Assembly: GCF_011045025.1 (NCBI RefSeq) | Contig: NZ_JAAKZX010000054.1 | Span: 1-49,582 of the forward strand | Direction of reading: 5' to 3' | Length of the DNA stretch: 49,582 bases | DNA from: Streptomyces ureilyticus | GTDB taxonomy: Bacteria > Actinomycetota > Actinomycetes > Streptomycetales > Streptomycetaceae | Part shown: positions 1-8,292 of the stretch, in pieces | How positions within the stretch are numbered: position 1 is the stretch's first letter | Layout: every line of letters starts with the position of its first letter | The notes under the pieces: model-generated | Seen by the model: only the letters and a program-made list of their open reading frames with translations | Told to the model about the DNA's origin: nothing | Database searches by the model: none | Translations under genes and position numbers: made by a program

Positions 1-1
1 G

Positions 2-703
2 CCCCCGCCGTACGTACAGCAGCCGGTGCCGAACACCGTGCCGACGCACCATGCGCCGTACCCGCCGTACGGACAGCCGGGCACCTGGCACCCCCAGCCG
101 CAGTTCCCGCCACGCCCGCTCCCGCCCAAGAAGAACAACGTCGGCAAATGGATCGGCACCTGCGTCGCAGTGGTTGCCGGCCTGGTATGGCTCGGCGGCT
201 GTGTGTCGGTCCTGAAGGACATAGGTGATTCGTCGGACGGCTCCTCGAGCAGTTCCAGCTCGAGTTCCAGCAACCCCTCACCGCTCCCGGACCCCAAGCC
301 GGCCACCTTCAAGGACATCAACATCCCCGCCGGCTACTACATCCGGTTCGCGGACTCGCCGCCCAAGCCGCTCGATGACGACTCCTACGACGACTGGGAC
401 CTCTCCTACGACTCTGACGGCGCGGACACGAAGTCGCTGAACAGCAGCGGCAACAAGATGGTCCTGCTGAACAACGCCCAGAAGGGCTCCCTCAAGACCT
501 GCCGGAACGAGACCCGGTACGCGGATCAGGTCACGCTCGGCCAGCTCTCCCAGGGTTCCCAGCTCTGCGTTCACACCCTGTCCGGACACATCGCCCTGGT
601 CACCTTCGAGGGTTCCGCCCCGGCGACCGATCCCAGCGACTTCGTCACGGTGGACATGACTGTGTGGCGCAATGCCGAGGAGCCCACCGACGACGGCTAC
701 TGA
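2..703 (+). CDS. Pro-rich membrane-anchored protein, 5' end outside window
   Basis: The reading frame is open to the left edge of the window, so the GTG at 26 is probably internal and the real start lies upstream. The visible N-terminal part is rich in Pro, Tyr, Gln and His and would be cytoplasmic. One hydrophobic helix follows (VAVVAGLVWLGG), then a run of Ser and a Pro-rich linker, and an external domain of about 130 residues with no motif I recognise. The LGGC in the helix looks like a lipobox, but the long preceding segment makes a lipoprotein unlikely. Pro-rich tail, single helix, Ser linker and external domain is a common layout of Streptomyces exported proteins of unknown function. 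It converges on the pirin gene, with only 16 bases between the stops. Confidence 0.75.
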   Translation, partial: PPPYVQQPVPNTVPTHHAPYPPYGQPGTWHPQPQFPPRPLPPKKNNVGKWIGTCVAVVAGLVWLGGCVSVLKDIGDSSDGSSSSSSSSSSNPSPLPDPKPATFKDINIPAGYYIRFADSPPKPLDDDSYDDWDLSYDSDGADTKSLNSSGNKMVLLNNAQKGSLKTCRNETRYADQVTLGQLSQGSQLCVHTLSGHIALVTFEGSAPATDPSDFVTVDMTVWRNAEEPTDDGY

Positions 704-719
704 TCCTCGTCACGCCCGC

Positions 720-1379
720 TCACTCCGACAGTTCCCAGATCAGCACCTCCGCCTGGACTGACACGGCGACCAACTCCAGCCCCTTCTCGTCCTCGGCCCG
801 CACCGCGTCCCCGGGCCCCAGCTCATGGGGCCCGACCCGGACGGCACCGCGTACGACGTGCAGATACGTGCGCGGCGCGTCAGGTACGGCCGTCCGCTCC
901 CCCACCGCACCCAAACGCCGCACGTGCAGCATGGCGCCCGCCTCCGGGACGGCGTACGGCGTGGAGTCGGCGATGCCGTGAACGATCTCGTACGCGGGAT
1001 CGCCGCCTGGCTCCAAGGGGGCCAGCCACATCTGAACGAAGGTCAGAGGCGCGGACCCGTCGTTGCGCTCCACGTGCCGTACGCCGCCGGCCGAGCTGAG
1101 CCGCTGGACGTCGCCGGGGCGGACCACCGTCTCGTGCCCCACGGTGTCCCGGTGGGTCAGCTCGCCCTCGACCACCCAGGTCACGATCTCCGTGTGGCTG
1201 TGCGGGTGCTCGTCGAAACCCGCGCCGGGCGCGAGCCGCTCCTCGTTGCAGGCTATGACCGCGCCGAAACGGAGGTTGTCGGGGTCGTAGAAGGGGCCGA
1301 AGGAGAAGGCGTGCAGGGACTCGATCCCGGCCGCCGGGTCGCCTCCGCGGTAGCGCTCACCAGAGCGCCGTACGTCCAT
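720..1379 (-). CDS. Pirin-like bicupin protein
   Basis: Encodes 219 residues starting MDVRRSGERYRGGDP. The N-terminal cupin shows the pirin signature: FGPFYDPDN, then FDEHPHSHTEIVTWVVEGELTHRDT, whose two His residues and Glu match the metal-binding set, then PGDVQRLSSAGGVRHVE. A second cupin-like half (APRTYLHVVRGAVRVGPHELGPGD) ends the protein. Pirins bind iron or other metals; some have quercetin dioxygenase activity and others act as redox-sensing cofactors. The role here is unknown. A longer in-frame extension upstream has shadow-like composition, so I chose the ATG at 1377-1379. A GTG directly before it (1380-1382) is an equally possible start. The gene is divergent from fasR. Confidence 0.85.
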   Translation of the reverse strand: MDVRRSGERYRGGDPAAGIESLHAFSFGPFYDPDNLRFGAVIACNEERLAPGAGFDEHPHSHTEIVTWVVEGELTHRDTVGHETVVRPGDVQRLSSAGGVRHVERNDGSAPLTFVQMWLAPLEPGGDPAYEIVHGIADSTPYAVPEAGAMLHVRRLGAVGERTAVPDAPRTYLHVVRGAVRVGPHELGPGDAVRAEDEKGLELVAVSVQAEVLIWELSE

Positions 1380-1463
1380 CACGGAGCCCACCGTAGACCC
1401 GCAGCGCCCGTCATCTGAGACCCGCCGCCGCACACTCCCGTCCGGATAAGGCAGTCTTGTCCC

Positions 1464-2669
1464 GTGCCCGAACCCGAATCCCACGCCACCAAAGCCGCTG
1501 CGCACGCCGCTCACGCGCACACCGCGACCCTGAAGCGGCTGGAGAAGTCGTCCGGCAGTCTCGCCGCGCAGGCCATCGCGCGCATGGACGAGACGCTGCC
1601 GTGGTACCGGGCGATGCCTCCGGAGAACCGGTCGTGGATCGGGCTCGTCGCCCAGGCCGGTATCGCCGCGTTCACCGAGTGGTTCCGGCATCCGGACGCC
1701 CCGCAGGCCATCTCCACCGACGTCTTCGGCACCGCCCCACGCGAGCTGACCAGGGCGATCACGCTGCGCCAGACCGTGGAGATGGTGCGTACGACCATCG
1801 AGGTCATGGAGTCCGCGATCGACGAGGTCGCGGCCCCCGGCGACGAGTCCATCCTGCGTGAGGCCCTCCTCGTGTACGCCCGCGAGATCGCCTTCGCCAC
1901 CGCCCAGGTGTACGCACAGGCCGCCGAGGCACGCGGTGCCTGGGATGCCCGGCTGGAGTCACTGGTCGTCAACGCCGTGCTGTCCGGCGAGGCCGACGAG
2001 GGTGCCGTCAGCCGGGCCGCGGCGCTCGGCTGGAACTCGCCCGAGCATGTGTGCGTGGTGCTGGGCACGGCCCCCGACGGTGACAGCGAGCTGACCGTGG
2101 AGGCGATCCGGCGGGCCGCCCGGCACGCCAAGCTCCAGGTCCTCACCGGAGTCCTCGGCGACCGGCTCGTCGTCATCGCCGGTGGCAGTGACGATCCGCT
2201 GGGCGTCGCCAAGTCGCTGATCGGGCCGTATGCGGCGGGACCGGTCGTGGCGGGGCCCGTCGTGCCCGATCTGCTGGCCGCGACCCGGTCCGCGCAGGCC
2301 GCCGCCGCCGGACTCAAGGCGTGTTTTGCCTGGCAGGACGCCCCGCGGCCGGTGCTGGCGGACGATCTGCTGCCGGAGCGCGCGATCGCCGGCGACCCCG
2401 CGGCGCGCGAGCAGTTGGTGGAGGAGATCTACAGACCACTGGAGGAAGCCGGGTCCGCTCTCCTGGAGACTCTGAGCGTGTATCTGGAGCAGGCGAGCAG
2501 TCTGGAGGGCGCCGCGCGGATGCTCTTCGTTCACCCGAACACCGTGCGCTACCGGCTTCGACGTGTGACTGACGTCACCGGCTGGTCACCCTCCGATGTA
2601 CGATCCGCCTTCACACTCCGGATCGCGCTGATCCTGGGGCGTCTGGCCGATGGAGATCCCCAGCTCTAG
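1464..2669 (+). CDS. fasR: PucR-type transcriptional activator of the fab operon (FasR)
   Basis: A 401-residue regulator. The C-terminal 70 residues (SLEGAARMLFVHPNTVRYRLRR followed by VTGWSPSDVRSAFTLRIAL) form the helix-turn-helix of the PucR/CdaR family. The N-terminal 330 residues form a sensor region with a GGDEF-like middle segment. In S. coelicolor the regulator at this position (FasR, SCO2386) activates fabD-fabH-acpP-fabF and helps match fatty acid supply to growth; the assignment rests on family and position. The GTG start at 1464 has only a weak upstream AAGG. The stop lies 89 bases before fabD, and that gap holds an inverted repeat that is a good candidate binding site. Confidence 0.9.
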   Translation: MPEPESHATKAAAHAAHAHTATLKRLEKSSGSLAAQAIARMDETLPWYRAMPPENRSWIGLVAQAGIAAFTEWFRHPDAPQAISTDVFGTAPRELTRAITLRQTVEMVRTTIEVMESAIDEVAAPGDESILREALLVYAREIAFATAQVYAQAAEARGAWDARLESLVVNAVLSGEADEGAVSRAAALGWNSPEHVCVVLGTAPDGDSELTVEAIRRAARHAKLQVLTGVLGDRLVVIAGGSDDPLGVAKSLIGPYAAGPVVAGPVVPDLLAATRSAQAAAAGLKACFAWQDAPRPVLADDLLPERAIAGDPAAREQLVEEIYRPLEEAGSALLETLSVYLEQASSLEGAARMLFVHPNTVRYRLRRVTDVTGWSPSDVRSAFTLRIALILGRLADGDPQL

Positions 2670-2671
2670 GC

Positions 2672-2692
2672 TTTTGTCGGGGCTCCACAAAA
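2672..2692 (+). promoter_or_regulatory. Inverted repeat before fabD, candidate FasR site
   Basis: TTTTGT (2672-2677) and ACAAAA (2687-2692) form a perfect 6-base dyad with a 9-base spacer. This is an AT-rich island in otherwise very GC-rich DNA, in the only gap before the fab operon. Position makes FasR the natural ligand. That is inference, not an observed interaction. Confidence 0.5.
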
Positions 2693-2758
2693 CCCCTTGC
2701 TGTTCTTCGTCCCTGTCCCCACGGGCGGCGTCGGCCGTCCACAAGAGAGAGTGTGAGA

Positions 2759-3673
2759 GTGCTCGTACTCGTCGCTCCCGGCCAGGGCGCCCAGACGCCC
2801 GGCTTCCTGACCCCCTGGCTCGAACTCCCCGGCGCCGCCGACCGTCTCGGCACGTGGTCGGACGCCATCGGCCTCGACCTCGCCCACTACGGAACGCAGG
2901 CCGACGCGGACGCGATCCGCGACACGGCGGTGGCACAGCCGCTTCTCGTCGCGGCCGGACTCCTGTCGGCGTCCGCACTCGGCGAGGTGGCACTGAGTGC
3001 CGTCGCGGGCCACAGCGTCGGCGAGATCACAGCCGCCGCCTTCGCGGGCGTACTGGACGACACGGCCGCCCTGGAACTCGTACGCAAGCGCGGTCTGGCC
3101 ATGGCCGAGGCCGCCGCGATCACCGAGACCGGCATGTCGGCGCTGCTCGGCGGTGACCCCGAGACGACGATCCCGCACCTGGAGAAGCTCGGCCTGACCC
3201 CGGCGAACGTGAACGGCGCGGGCCAGATCGTCGCCGCCGGCACCATGGAGGAGCTGGCCGCCCTGGAGGCCGACAAGCCGGAGGGCGTACGACGCGTCGT
3301 CGCGCTCAAGGTCGCGGGCGCCTTCCACACGCACCACATGGCCCCCGCGGTCGCGAGCCTGGAGCAGGCCGCGGCGGAGCTGGCCCCGGCCGACCCGAAG
3401 ATCACGTACGTCTCGAACAAGGACGGCCAGGCCGTCGCCACCGGTGCCGAGGTGCTGTCCCGCCTGGTCGGGCAGGTCGCCAACCCGGTCCGCTGGGACC
3501 TGTGCATGGAGACCTTCAAGGAGCTGGGCGTGACCGCGCTCGTCGAGGTGTGCCCCGGCGGCACGCTGACCGGCCTCGCCAAGCGCGCCCTGCCCGGCGT
3601 GAAGACGCTGGCGCTCAAGACCCCTGACGACCTCGACGCTGCTCGCGAGCTCATCGCCGAGCACGCTGGCTGA
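2759..3673 (+). CDS. fabD: Malonyl-CoA:ACP transacylase FabD
   Basis: Loads malonyl groups from CoA onto acyl carrier protein for type II fatty acid synthesis in the cytoplasm. The 304-residue product has the GQGAQ oxyanion-loop motif near its start (residues 8-12), the nucleophile elbow GHSVGE (Ser86) and the second catalytic residue in GAFHTHHM (His190). I chose the GTG at 2759 because the purine run AAGAGAGAG at 2743-2751 then sits at normal ribosome-binding distance. The in-frame GTG at 2753 would add two residues but leaves almost no spacing. First gene of the operon, 17 bases before fabH. Confidence 0.96.
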   Translation: MLVLVAPGQGAQTPGFLTPWLELPGAADRLGTWSDAIGLDLAHYGTQADADAIRDTAVAQPLLVAAGLLSASALGEVALSAVAGHSVGEITAAAFAGVLDDTAALELVRKRGLAMAEAAAITETGMSALLGGDPETTIPHLEKLGLTPANVNGAGQIVAAGTMEELAALEADKPEGVRRVVALKVAGAFHTHHMAPAVASLEQAAAELAPADPKITYVSNKDGQAVATGAEVLSRLVGQVANPVRWDLCMETFKELGVTALVEVCPGGTLTGLAKRALPGVKTLALKTPDDLDAARELIAEHAG

Positions 3674-3690
3674 CAAGGAGCCCCGAGAGC

Positions 3691-4722
3691 ATGTCGAAGA
3701 TCAGGCCCAGCAAAGGCGCCCCGTACGCCCGGATCCTGGGCGTGGGCGGCTACCGTCCCACCCGGGTCGTGCCGAACGAGGTGATCCTCGAGACGATCGA
3801 CTCCTCCGACGAGTGGATCCGCTCGCGCTCCGGCATCGAGACCCGTCACTGGGCCTCCGACGAGGAGACCGTCGCCGCGATGTCCATCGAGGCCTCCGGC
3901 AAGGCAATCGCCGACGCGGGGATCACCGCCGAGCAGATCGGCGCCGTGGTCGTCTCGACCGTTTCCCACTTCAGCCAGACCCCGGCCGTCGCCACCGAGA
4001 TCGCCGACAAGCTCGGCACGAACAAGGCCGCCGCCTTCGACATCTCGGCGGGCTGCGCGGGCTTCGGCTACGGACTCACGCTCGCCAAGGGCATGATCGT
4101 CGAGGGTTCGGCGGAGTATGTACTCGTCATCGGCGTCGAGCGGCTTTCCGACCTCACCGACCTGGAAGACCGGGCGACGGCCTTCCTGTTCGGTGACGGC
4201 GCGGGCGCGGTCGTCGTCGGCCCCTCCCAGGAGCCGCACATCGGCCCGACCGTCTGGGGCTCCGAGGGCGACAAGGCGGACACGATCAAGCAGACCGTGC
4301 CCTGGGACCAGTACCGGATCGGCGATGTCTCCCAGCTTCCGCTCGACTCCAAGGGCGAGATCAAGTTCCCTGCGATCACGCAGGAGGGCCAGGCGGTGTT
4401 CCGCTGGGCCGTGTTCGAGATGGCGAAGGTCGCCAAGGAGGCGCTGGACGCTTCCGGACTTTCGCCGGACGATCTGGACGTCTTCATTCCCCACCAGGCC
4501 AACGAGCGGATCATCGACTCGATGGTGAAGACACTCAAACTGCCGGAGCACGTCACGGTCGCGCGTGATGTGCGCACCACCGGCAACACCTCGGCCGCCT
4601 CGATCCCGCTCGCGATGGAGCGGCTCCTGGCGACCGGCGAGGCGAAGAGCGGCGACACCGCGCTCGTCATCGGCTTCGGGGCGGGTCTCGTGTACGCCGC
4701 GACGGTCGTTACCCTCCCCTAG
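3691..4722 (+). CDS. fabH: Beta-ketoacyl-ACP synthase III FabH
   Basis: Starts fatty acid synthesis by condensing a short acyl-CoA with malonyl-ACP. In Streptomyces this enzyme accepts branched starters such as isobutyryl-CoA. The 343-residue product carries the Cys-His-Asn triad of the KASIII family: Cys122 in SAGCAGFGYG, His268 in FIPHQANER and Asn299 in GNTSAASIP. The C-terminal GFGAGLVYAATVV is also typical. ATG start with a GGAG-type site in the 17-base gap after fabD. Confidence 0.96.
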   Translation: MSKIRPSKGAPYARILGVGGYRPTRVVPNEVILETIDSSDEWIRSRSGIETRHWASDEETVAAMSIEASGKAIADAGITAEQIGAVVVSTVSHFSQTPAVATEIADKLGTNKAAAFDISAGCAGFGYGLTLAKGMIVEGSAEYVLVIGVERLSDLTDLEDRATAFLFGDGAGAVVVGPSQEPHIGPTVWGSEGDKADTIKQTVPWDQYRIGDVSQLPLDSKGEIKFPAITQEGQAVFRWAVFEMAKVAKEALDASGLSPDDLDVFIPHQANERIIDSMVKTLKLPEHVTVARDVRTTGNTSAASIPLAMERLLATGEAKSGDTALVIGFGAGLVYAATVVTLP

Positions 4723-4732
4723 GCACCCCGTG

Positions 4733-4752
4733 CCAGGTCCCCACGGACCTGG
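4733..4752 (+). terminator. Hairpin between fabH and acpP
   Basis: CCAGGTCC and GGACCTGG pair perfectly around a CCAC loop in the 100-base fabH-acpP gap, with no clear T-run after it. It lies inside what looks like one operon, so partial termination, RNA processing or transcript protection are more likely than full termination. Confidence 0.6.
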
Positions 4753-4822
4753 TCCGCTGTAACACCTGCCGCTGGCGCGGCGGGCGCCACACCCTCTGGA
4801 TATCTACGAAGGAGCGCCTCAC

Positions 4823-5071
4823 ATGGCCGCCACTCAGGAAGAGATCGTCGCCGGTCTCGCCGACATCGTGAACGAGATCGCCGGGATCCCGGTCGAGGAC
4901 GTCCAGCTGGACAAGTCCTTCACCGACGACCTGGACGTCGACTCGCTGTCCATGGTCGAGGTCGTCGTCGCCGCCGAAGAGCGCTTCGACGTCAAGATCC
5001 CGGACGACGACGTCAAGAACCTCAAGACGGTCGGCGACGCCACCGAGTACATCCTCAAGCACCAGGGCTGA
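4823..5071 (+). CDS. acpP: Acyl carrier protein AcpP of fatty acid synthesis
   Basis: An acidic 82-residue carrier protein. The phosphopantetheine attachment site is Ser41 in DLDVDSLSMVE, the standard DSL motif at the start of helix II. It shuttles the growing acyl chain between FabD, FabH, FabF and the reductases. Location between fabH and fabF and the single-domain size mark it as the primary-metabolism ACP rather than a polyketide ACP. A strong AAGGAG site (from about 4810) precedes the ATG. Hairpins lie on both sides of the gene. Confidence 0.96.
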   Translation: MAATQEEIVAGLADIVNEIAGIPVEDVQLDKSFTDDLDVDSLSMVEVVVAAEERFDVKIPDDDVKNLKTVGDATEYILKHQG

Positions 5072-5095
5072 GCAGGCCGCTGAGCCCAGGGCGCT

Positions 5096-5120
5096 GGGGG
5101 TCCTTTCAAGAAGGACCCCC
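5096..5120 (+). terminator. Hairpin between acpP and fabF
   Basis: GGGGGTCCTT (5096-5105) and AAGGACCCCC (5111-5120) form a perfect 10-pair stem with a 5-base loop. It lies between two genes of one operon, so it probably acts as an attenuator or a 3'-end stabiliser for the acpP message. Confidence 0.7.
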
Positions 5121-5182
5121 GAAGGCCCCGCCACCCGGCGGTGGCGCCGCTGATCCTCGTAAACGTTGGAGAAAGAATTCCC

Positions 5183-6454
5183 GTGAGCCCGACCAATCGC
5201 ACCGTGGTCGTCACCGGTATCGGCGCAACCACACCGCTGGGTGGCGACGCAGCCTCGACCTGGGAGGGTCTGGTCGCCGGTCGTTCCGGTGTCAAGCCCC
5301 TGGAGCAGGAGTGGGCCGCCGAGCAGGCGGTCCGTATCGCGGCCCCGGTCGCCGTGGAGCCGGCCGAGGTCATCCCCCGGCCGCAGGCCCGCCGCCTCGA
5401 CCGCTCGGCGCAGTTCGCGCTGATCGCGGCCAAGGAGGCCTGGGCGGACGCCGGTTACACCGAGAAGGCCGGCGAGGGCGCTGACGTCGACCCGAACCGC
5501 CTCGGCGCGGTCATCGCCTCCGGTATCGGCGGCGTCACCACGCTTCTCGACCAGTACGACGTACTGAAGGAGAAGGGCGTACGCCGCGTCTCCCCGCACA
5601 CCGTTCCGATGCTGATGCCGAACGGCCCGTCCGCCAACGTGGGTCTCCTCGTGGGTGCCCGCGCCGGCGTGCACACCCCGGTGTCCGCCTGCGCGTCGGG
5701 CGCCGAGGCCATTGGCTACGGGATCGAGATGATCCGCACCGGCCGCGCCGACGTGGTCGTCGCCGGTGGCACGGAGGCGGCCATCCACCCGCTGCCCATC
5801 GCCGCGTTCGGCAACATGATGGCGATGTCCAAGAACAACGACGACCCGCAGGGTGCCTCGCGCCCCTACGACACGGCACGCGACGGCTTCGTCCTCGGTG
5901 AGGGCGCCGGCGTCATCGTGCTCGAGTCGGCGGAGCACGCCGCCCGGCGCGGTGCCCGCGTCTACGCGGAGGCCGTCGGCCAGGGCATCTCCGCCGACAG
6001 CCACGACATCGTGCAGCCGGAGCCCGAGGGCCTCGGCATCTCGCACGCACTGCAGAACCTGCTCGACACCACGGACCTCAACCCGGCCGAGATCGTGCAT
6101 GTGAACGCGCACGCCACCTCGACCCCGGCCGGCGACGTCGCCGAACTGAAGGCGCTGCGCAAGGTCTTCGGTGACGACACCGACCACTTCGCGGTCTCCG
6201 GCACCAAGTCGATGACGGGTCACCTCCTCGGTGGCGCGGGCGGCGTGGAGTCGGTGGCGACGGTGCTCGCCCTGTACCACCGGGTGGCCCCGCCGACCAT
6301 CAACATCGAGAACCTCGACCCGGAGGCCGAGGCCAACGCCGACGTCGTCCGCGGCGAGGCCCGCAAGCTCCCCGTCGAGGGCCGCATCGCCGCGCTGAAC
6401 GACTCGTTCGGCTTCGGCGGACACAACGTGGTGCTGGCGTTCCGTACCGTCTAG
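5183..6454 (+). CDS. fabF: Beta-ketoacyl-ACP synthase II FabF
   Basis: Elongates acyl-ACP chains with malonyl-ACP. The 423-residue product has the KASII triad: Cys170 in TPVSACASGAEA, His310 in NAHATSTPAGD and His347 in KSMTGHLLGGAG. The GTG at 5183 is preceded by GGAGAAAG at 5168-5175, a good ribosome-binding site. An upstream in-frame GTG at 5141 would add 14 residues but lies directly after the hairpin and lacks such a site. Last gene of the fab operon. Confidence 0.96.
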   Translation: MSPTNRTVVVTGIGATTPLGGDAASTWEGLVAGRSGVKPLEQEWAAEQAVRIAAPVAVEPAEVIPRPQARRLDRSAQFALIAAKEAWADAGYTEKAGEGADVDPNRLGAVIASGIGGVTTLLDQYDVLKEKGVRRVSPHTVPMLMPNGPSANVGLLVGARAGVHTPVSACASGAEAIGYGIEMIRTGRADVVVAGGTEAAIHPLPIAAFGNMMAMSKNNDDPQGASRPYDTARDGFVLGEGAGVIVLESAEHAARRGARVYAEAVGQGISADSHDIVQPEPEGLGISHALQNLLDTTDLNPAEIVHVNAHATSTPAGDVAELKALRKVFGDDTDHFAVSGTKSMTGHLLGGAGGVESVATVLALYHRVAPPTINIENLDPEAEANADVVRGEARKLPVEGRIAALNDSFGFGGHNVVLAFRTV

Positions 6455-6530
6455 TCCTCCTCCAGTCCGGCTGATTCCAGCCGGACCGAAGAGCGATTTC
6501 CGGTCGTACGCAGTGTGATGTGCGGCTACG

Positions 6531-6568
6531 TGATGAAGGGCCCCACCGGTTGGTGGGGCCCTTCATCA
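6531..6568. terminator. Bidirectional terminator between fabF and DUF3145 gene
   Basis: A perfect 17-pair stem (TGATGAAGGGCCCCACC and its complement) closes on a GGTT loop, between two convergent genes. This is the strongest hairpin near the fab operon and should stop transcription from both sides. Confidence 0.85.
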
Positions 6569-6608
6569 CGTTGTGACCGCGTGTGCTTGACGTGTCCTTG
6601 AGCAGGCG

Positions 6609-7103
6609 TCAGACCACCTGGTGAAGCCAGCGCACCGGAGCGCCCTCGCCCGCGTACCGGAAGGGCTCCAGTTCGTCGTCCCAGGGCTTGCCGAGGAGCT
6701 TGGTGAGTTCGGACTCCAGTTCCGTCTCGCCGCTCTGGGCGCGGACGAGGGCGGCGCGCAGCCGGTCCTCGGGGATCAGGATGTCGCCGTGGATGCCGGT
6801 GACGGCATGGAAGATGCCCAGTTCGGGGGTGCAGCTGTAGCGCTCGCCCTCGGCGGTGGCGGACGGCTCGGCGGTGACCTCGAAGCGCAGCATCTGCCAG
6901 CCGCGCAGTGCCGAGGCCAGTTTGGAGGCGGCGCCGGCCTCGGCCTGCCAGGAGAGTTCGGATCTCCACGTGCCCGGCGCCGCGGGCTGCCGGATCCAGT
7001 CGAGGTTGACACGTGCACCGAGCACGCCCGCGACTGCCCATTCGACGTGTGGGCACAGCGCGCGCGGCGCGGAGTGCACGTAGAGAACTCCACGTGTCGT
7101 CAC
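6609..7103 (-). CDS. DUF3145-family protein of unknown function
   Basis: Encodes 164 residues starting VTTRGVLYVHSAPRALCPHVEWAVAG. Proteins with this start and size sit next to the fab operon across Streptomyces, and I recognise them as DUF3145; their function is not known. Visible features are a compact soluble fold, conserved Trp-rich segments (NLDWIRQP, WRSELSW, LRGWQMLRFEV) and a C-terminus ending RWLHQVV. The GTG at 7101-7103 is preceded on the minus strand by GGAGG at 5-base spacing, which decides against the longer frame from 7238. It shares a roughly 200-base divergent promoter region with the SGNH lipoprotein gene. Confidence 0.85.
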   Translation of the reverse strand: MTTRGVLYVHSAPRALCPHVEWAVAGVLGARVNLDWIRQPAAPGTWRSELSWQAEAGAASKLASALRGWQMLRFEVTAEPSATAEGERYSCTPELGIFHAVTGIHGDILIPEDRLRAALVRAQSGETELESELTKLLGKPWDDELEPFRYAGEGAPVRWLHQVV

Positions 7104-7305
7104 TGGGACCTCCGGGCAGAGCGTTGCATCTTGTGACTTTGCGGACCGATCTCGGTGGCAGGGCAGCCACGTGGCGAGGCTATCGTGCGAGGGCGCAAGG
7201 AGTGTGACGTACCGTCTGTCCCAGCACCCCGAAAACACTGAGGTTCACTCGGGGGGACGCCCGTACTACGGGTTGTCGTTGCACTGATAGCGAGGAGATC
7301 CGGGA

Positions 7306-8238
7306 ATGCGTAGACGTGGCCACCGATCACGTGCTGTTGCCGTCACAGCGGCGGCGGCGCTTCTCGGCATCGTGGGGACGGCCGGCTGCGATGCGGTCGG
7401 CGGCAACGAAGCGGCCCCCACCGGCAGTACCTCGCGGTCGAAGCCGTCCACGGAAGCCACCACCTGGAACCTCAGCCCGAACTCGATCGCCGCGGTCGGC
7501 GACTCCATCACGCGGGCCTTCGACGCCTGCGAGGCGCTGTCCGACTGCCCCAAGGTCTCATGGGCGACCGGCAGCGACGCGAAGGTCGACAGCCTCGCGC
7601 TGCGGCTGCTCGGGAAGTCCGGGGCCGCGCAGCGGAGCTGGAACTATGCGAAGACCGGCGCCCAGATGGCCGAGCTGGACGACCAGCTGGCCCAGGCGGC
7701 GACGAAGAAGCCGGAGCTGGTGACGATGCTGGCCGGTGCCAATGACGCCTGCCAGCCGACGGTGGCCGCGATGACCTCGGTGCCGGAGTTCCGCGCCCAG
7801 TTCGAGGACGCGATGAACACGCTGCGCGAGACGTCGCCCAAGACCCAGGTGTTTGTGGCGAGCGTGCCCGATCTGAAGCGGCTGTGGTCGATCGGCCGGA
7901 CCAACGAGGAGAGCAAGGAGATGTGGCAGCTGGGCATCTGCTCCTCGATGCTGGCGGAGCCGGACGACCTGGGGGCGGCTGCGTCGTCGCGGCGCGACAA
8001 GGTGCAGGACCGGGTCAAGGAGTACAACGCCGTACTGGAAGACGTGTGCGAGAAGGACAAGCTGTGCCGCTTCGACGGCGGGGCCGTCTACAAGTACCGC
8101 TTCGACGCAGCACAGTTGAGCACCGTGGACTGGTTCCACCCGAGTACGAGCGGCCAGAAACTACTGGCGGAGATGGCGTATCGCGTGGTGACGGCGCCGA
8201 AGCCGGACGACTTGAAACTGCCGACCGGCTCCGGCTGA
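7306..8238 (+). CDS. SGNH/GDSL-type hydrolase lipoprotein
   Basis: A 310-residue exported esterase-like protein. Residues 1-27 are a signal peptide with several Arg followed by a hydrophobic stretch, ending GTAGC, so Cys28 is the likely lipidated residue. The SGNH blocks are all visible: Ser67 in AVGDSITRAF, a Gly in block II, Asn146 in LAGANDAC, and Asp275/His278 in DWFHPS. It probably acts at the cell surface on an ester or acetyl group; the substrate cannot be read from the sequence. Several Cys (CEALSDCP, GICSS, DVCEKDKLCRF) may form disulfides outside the cell. The ATG is preceded by GAGGAG. Confidence 0.87.
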   Translation: MRRRGHRSRAVAVTAAAALLGIVGTAGCDAVGGNEAAPTGSTSRSKPSTEATTWNLSPNSIAAVGDSITRAFDACEALSDCPKVSWATGSDAKVDSLALRLLGKSGAAQRSWNYAKTGAQMAELDDQLAQAATKKPELVTMLAGANDACQPTVAAMTSVPEFRAQFEDAMNTLRETSPKTQVFVASVPDLKRLWSIGRTNEESKEMWQLGICSSMLAEPDDLGAAASSRRDKVQDRVKEYNAVLEDVCEKDKLCRFDGGAVYKYRFDAAQLSTVDWFHPSTSGQKLLAEMAYRVVTAPKPDDLKLPTGSG

Positions 8239-8255
8239 CGGACCCCGGCGCGCGA

Positions 8256-8275
8256 AGGGGCCCACCCGGGCCTCT
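8256..8275. terminator. Short hairpin between convergent SGNH and GH3 genes
   Basis: GGCCC (8259-8263) and GGGCC (8268-8272) can pair, with three weaker outer pairs, in the 54-base gap between convergent genes. Position fits a terminator, but the stem is short. Confidence 0.4.
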
Positions 8276-8292
8276 CTGCTGCCCCTCTGCCG

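Noticed and set aside
2887..4551. Long open frame (554 codons) on the minus strand opposite fabD and fabH
   Set aside because: It is the antisense shadow of two clearly functional genes, with Arg/Gly/Asp-rich low-complexity composition and no recognisable domain.
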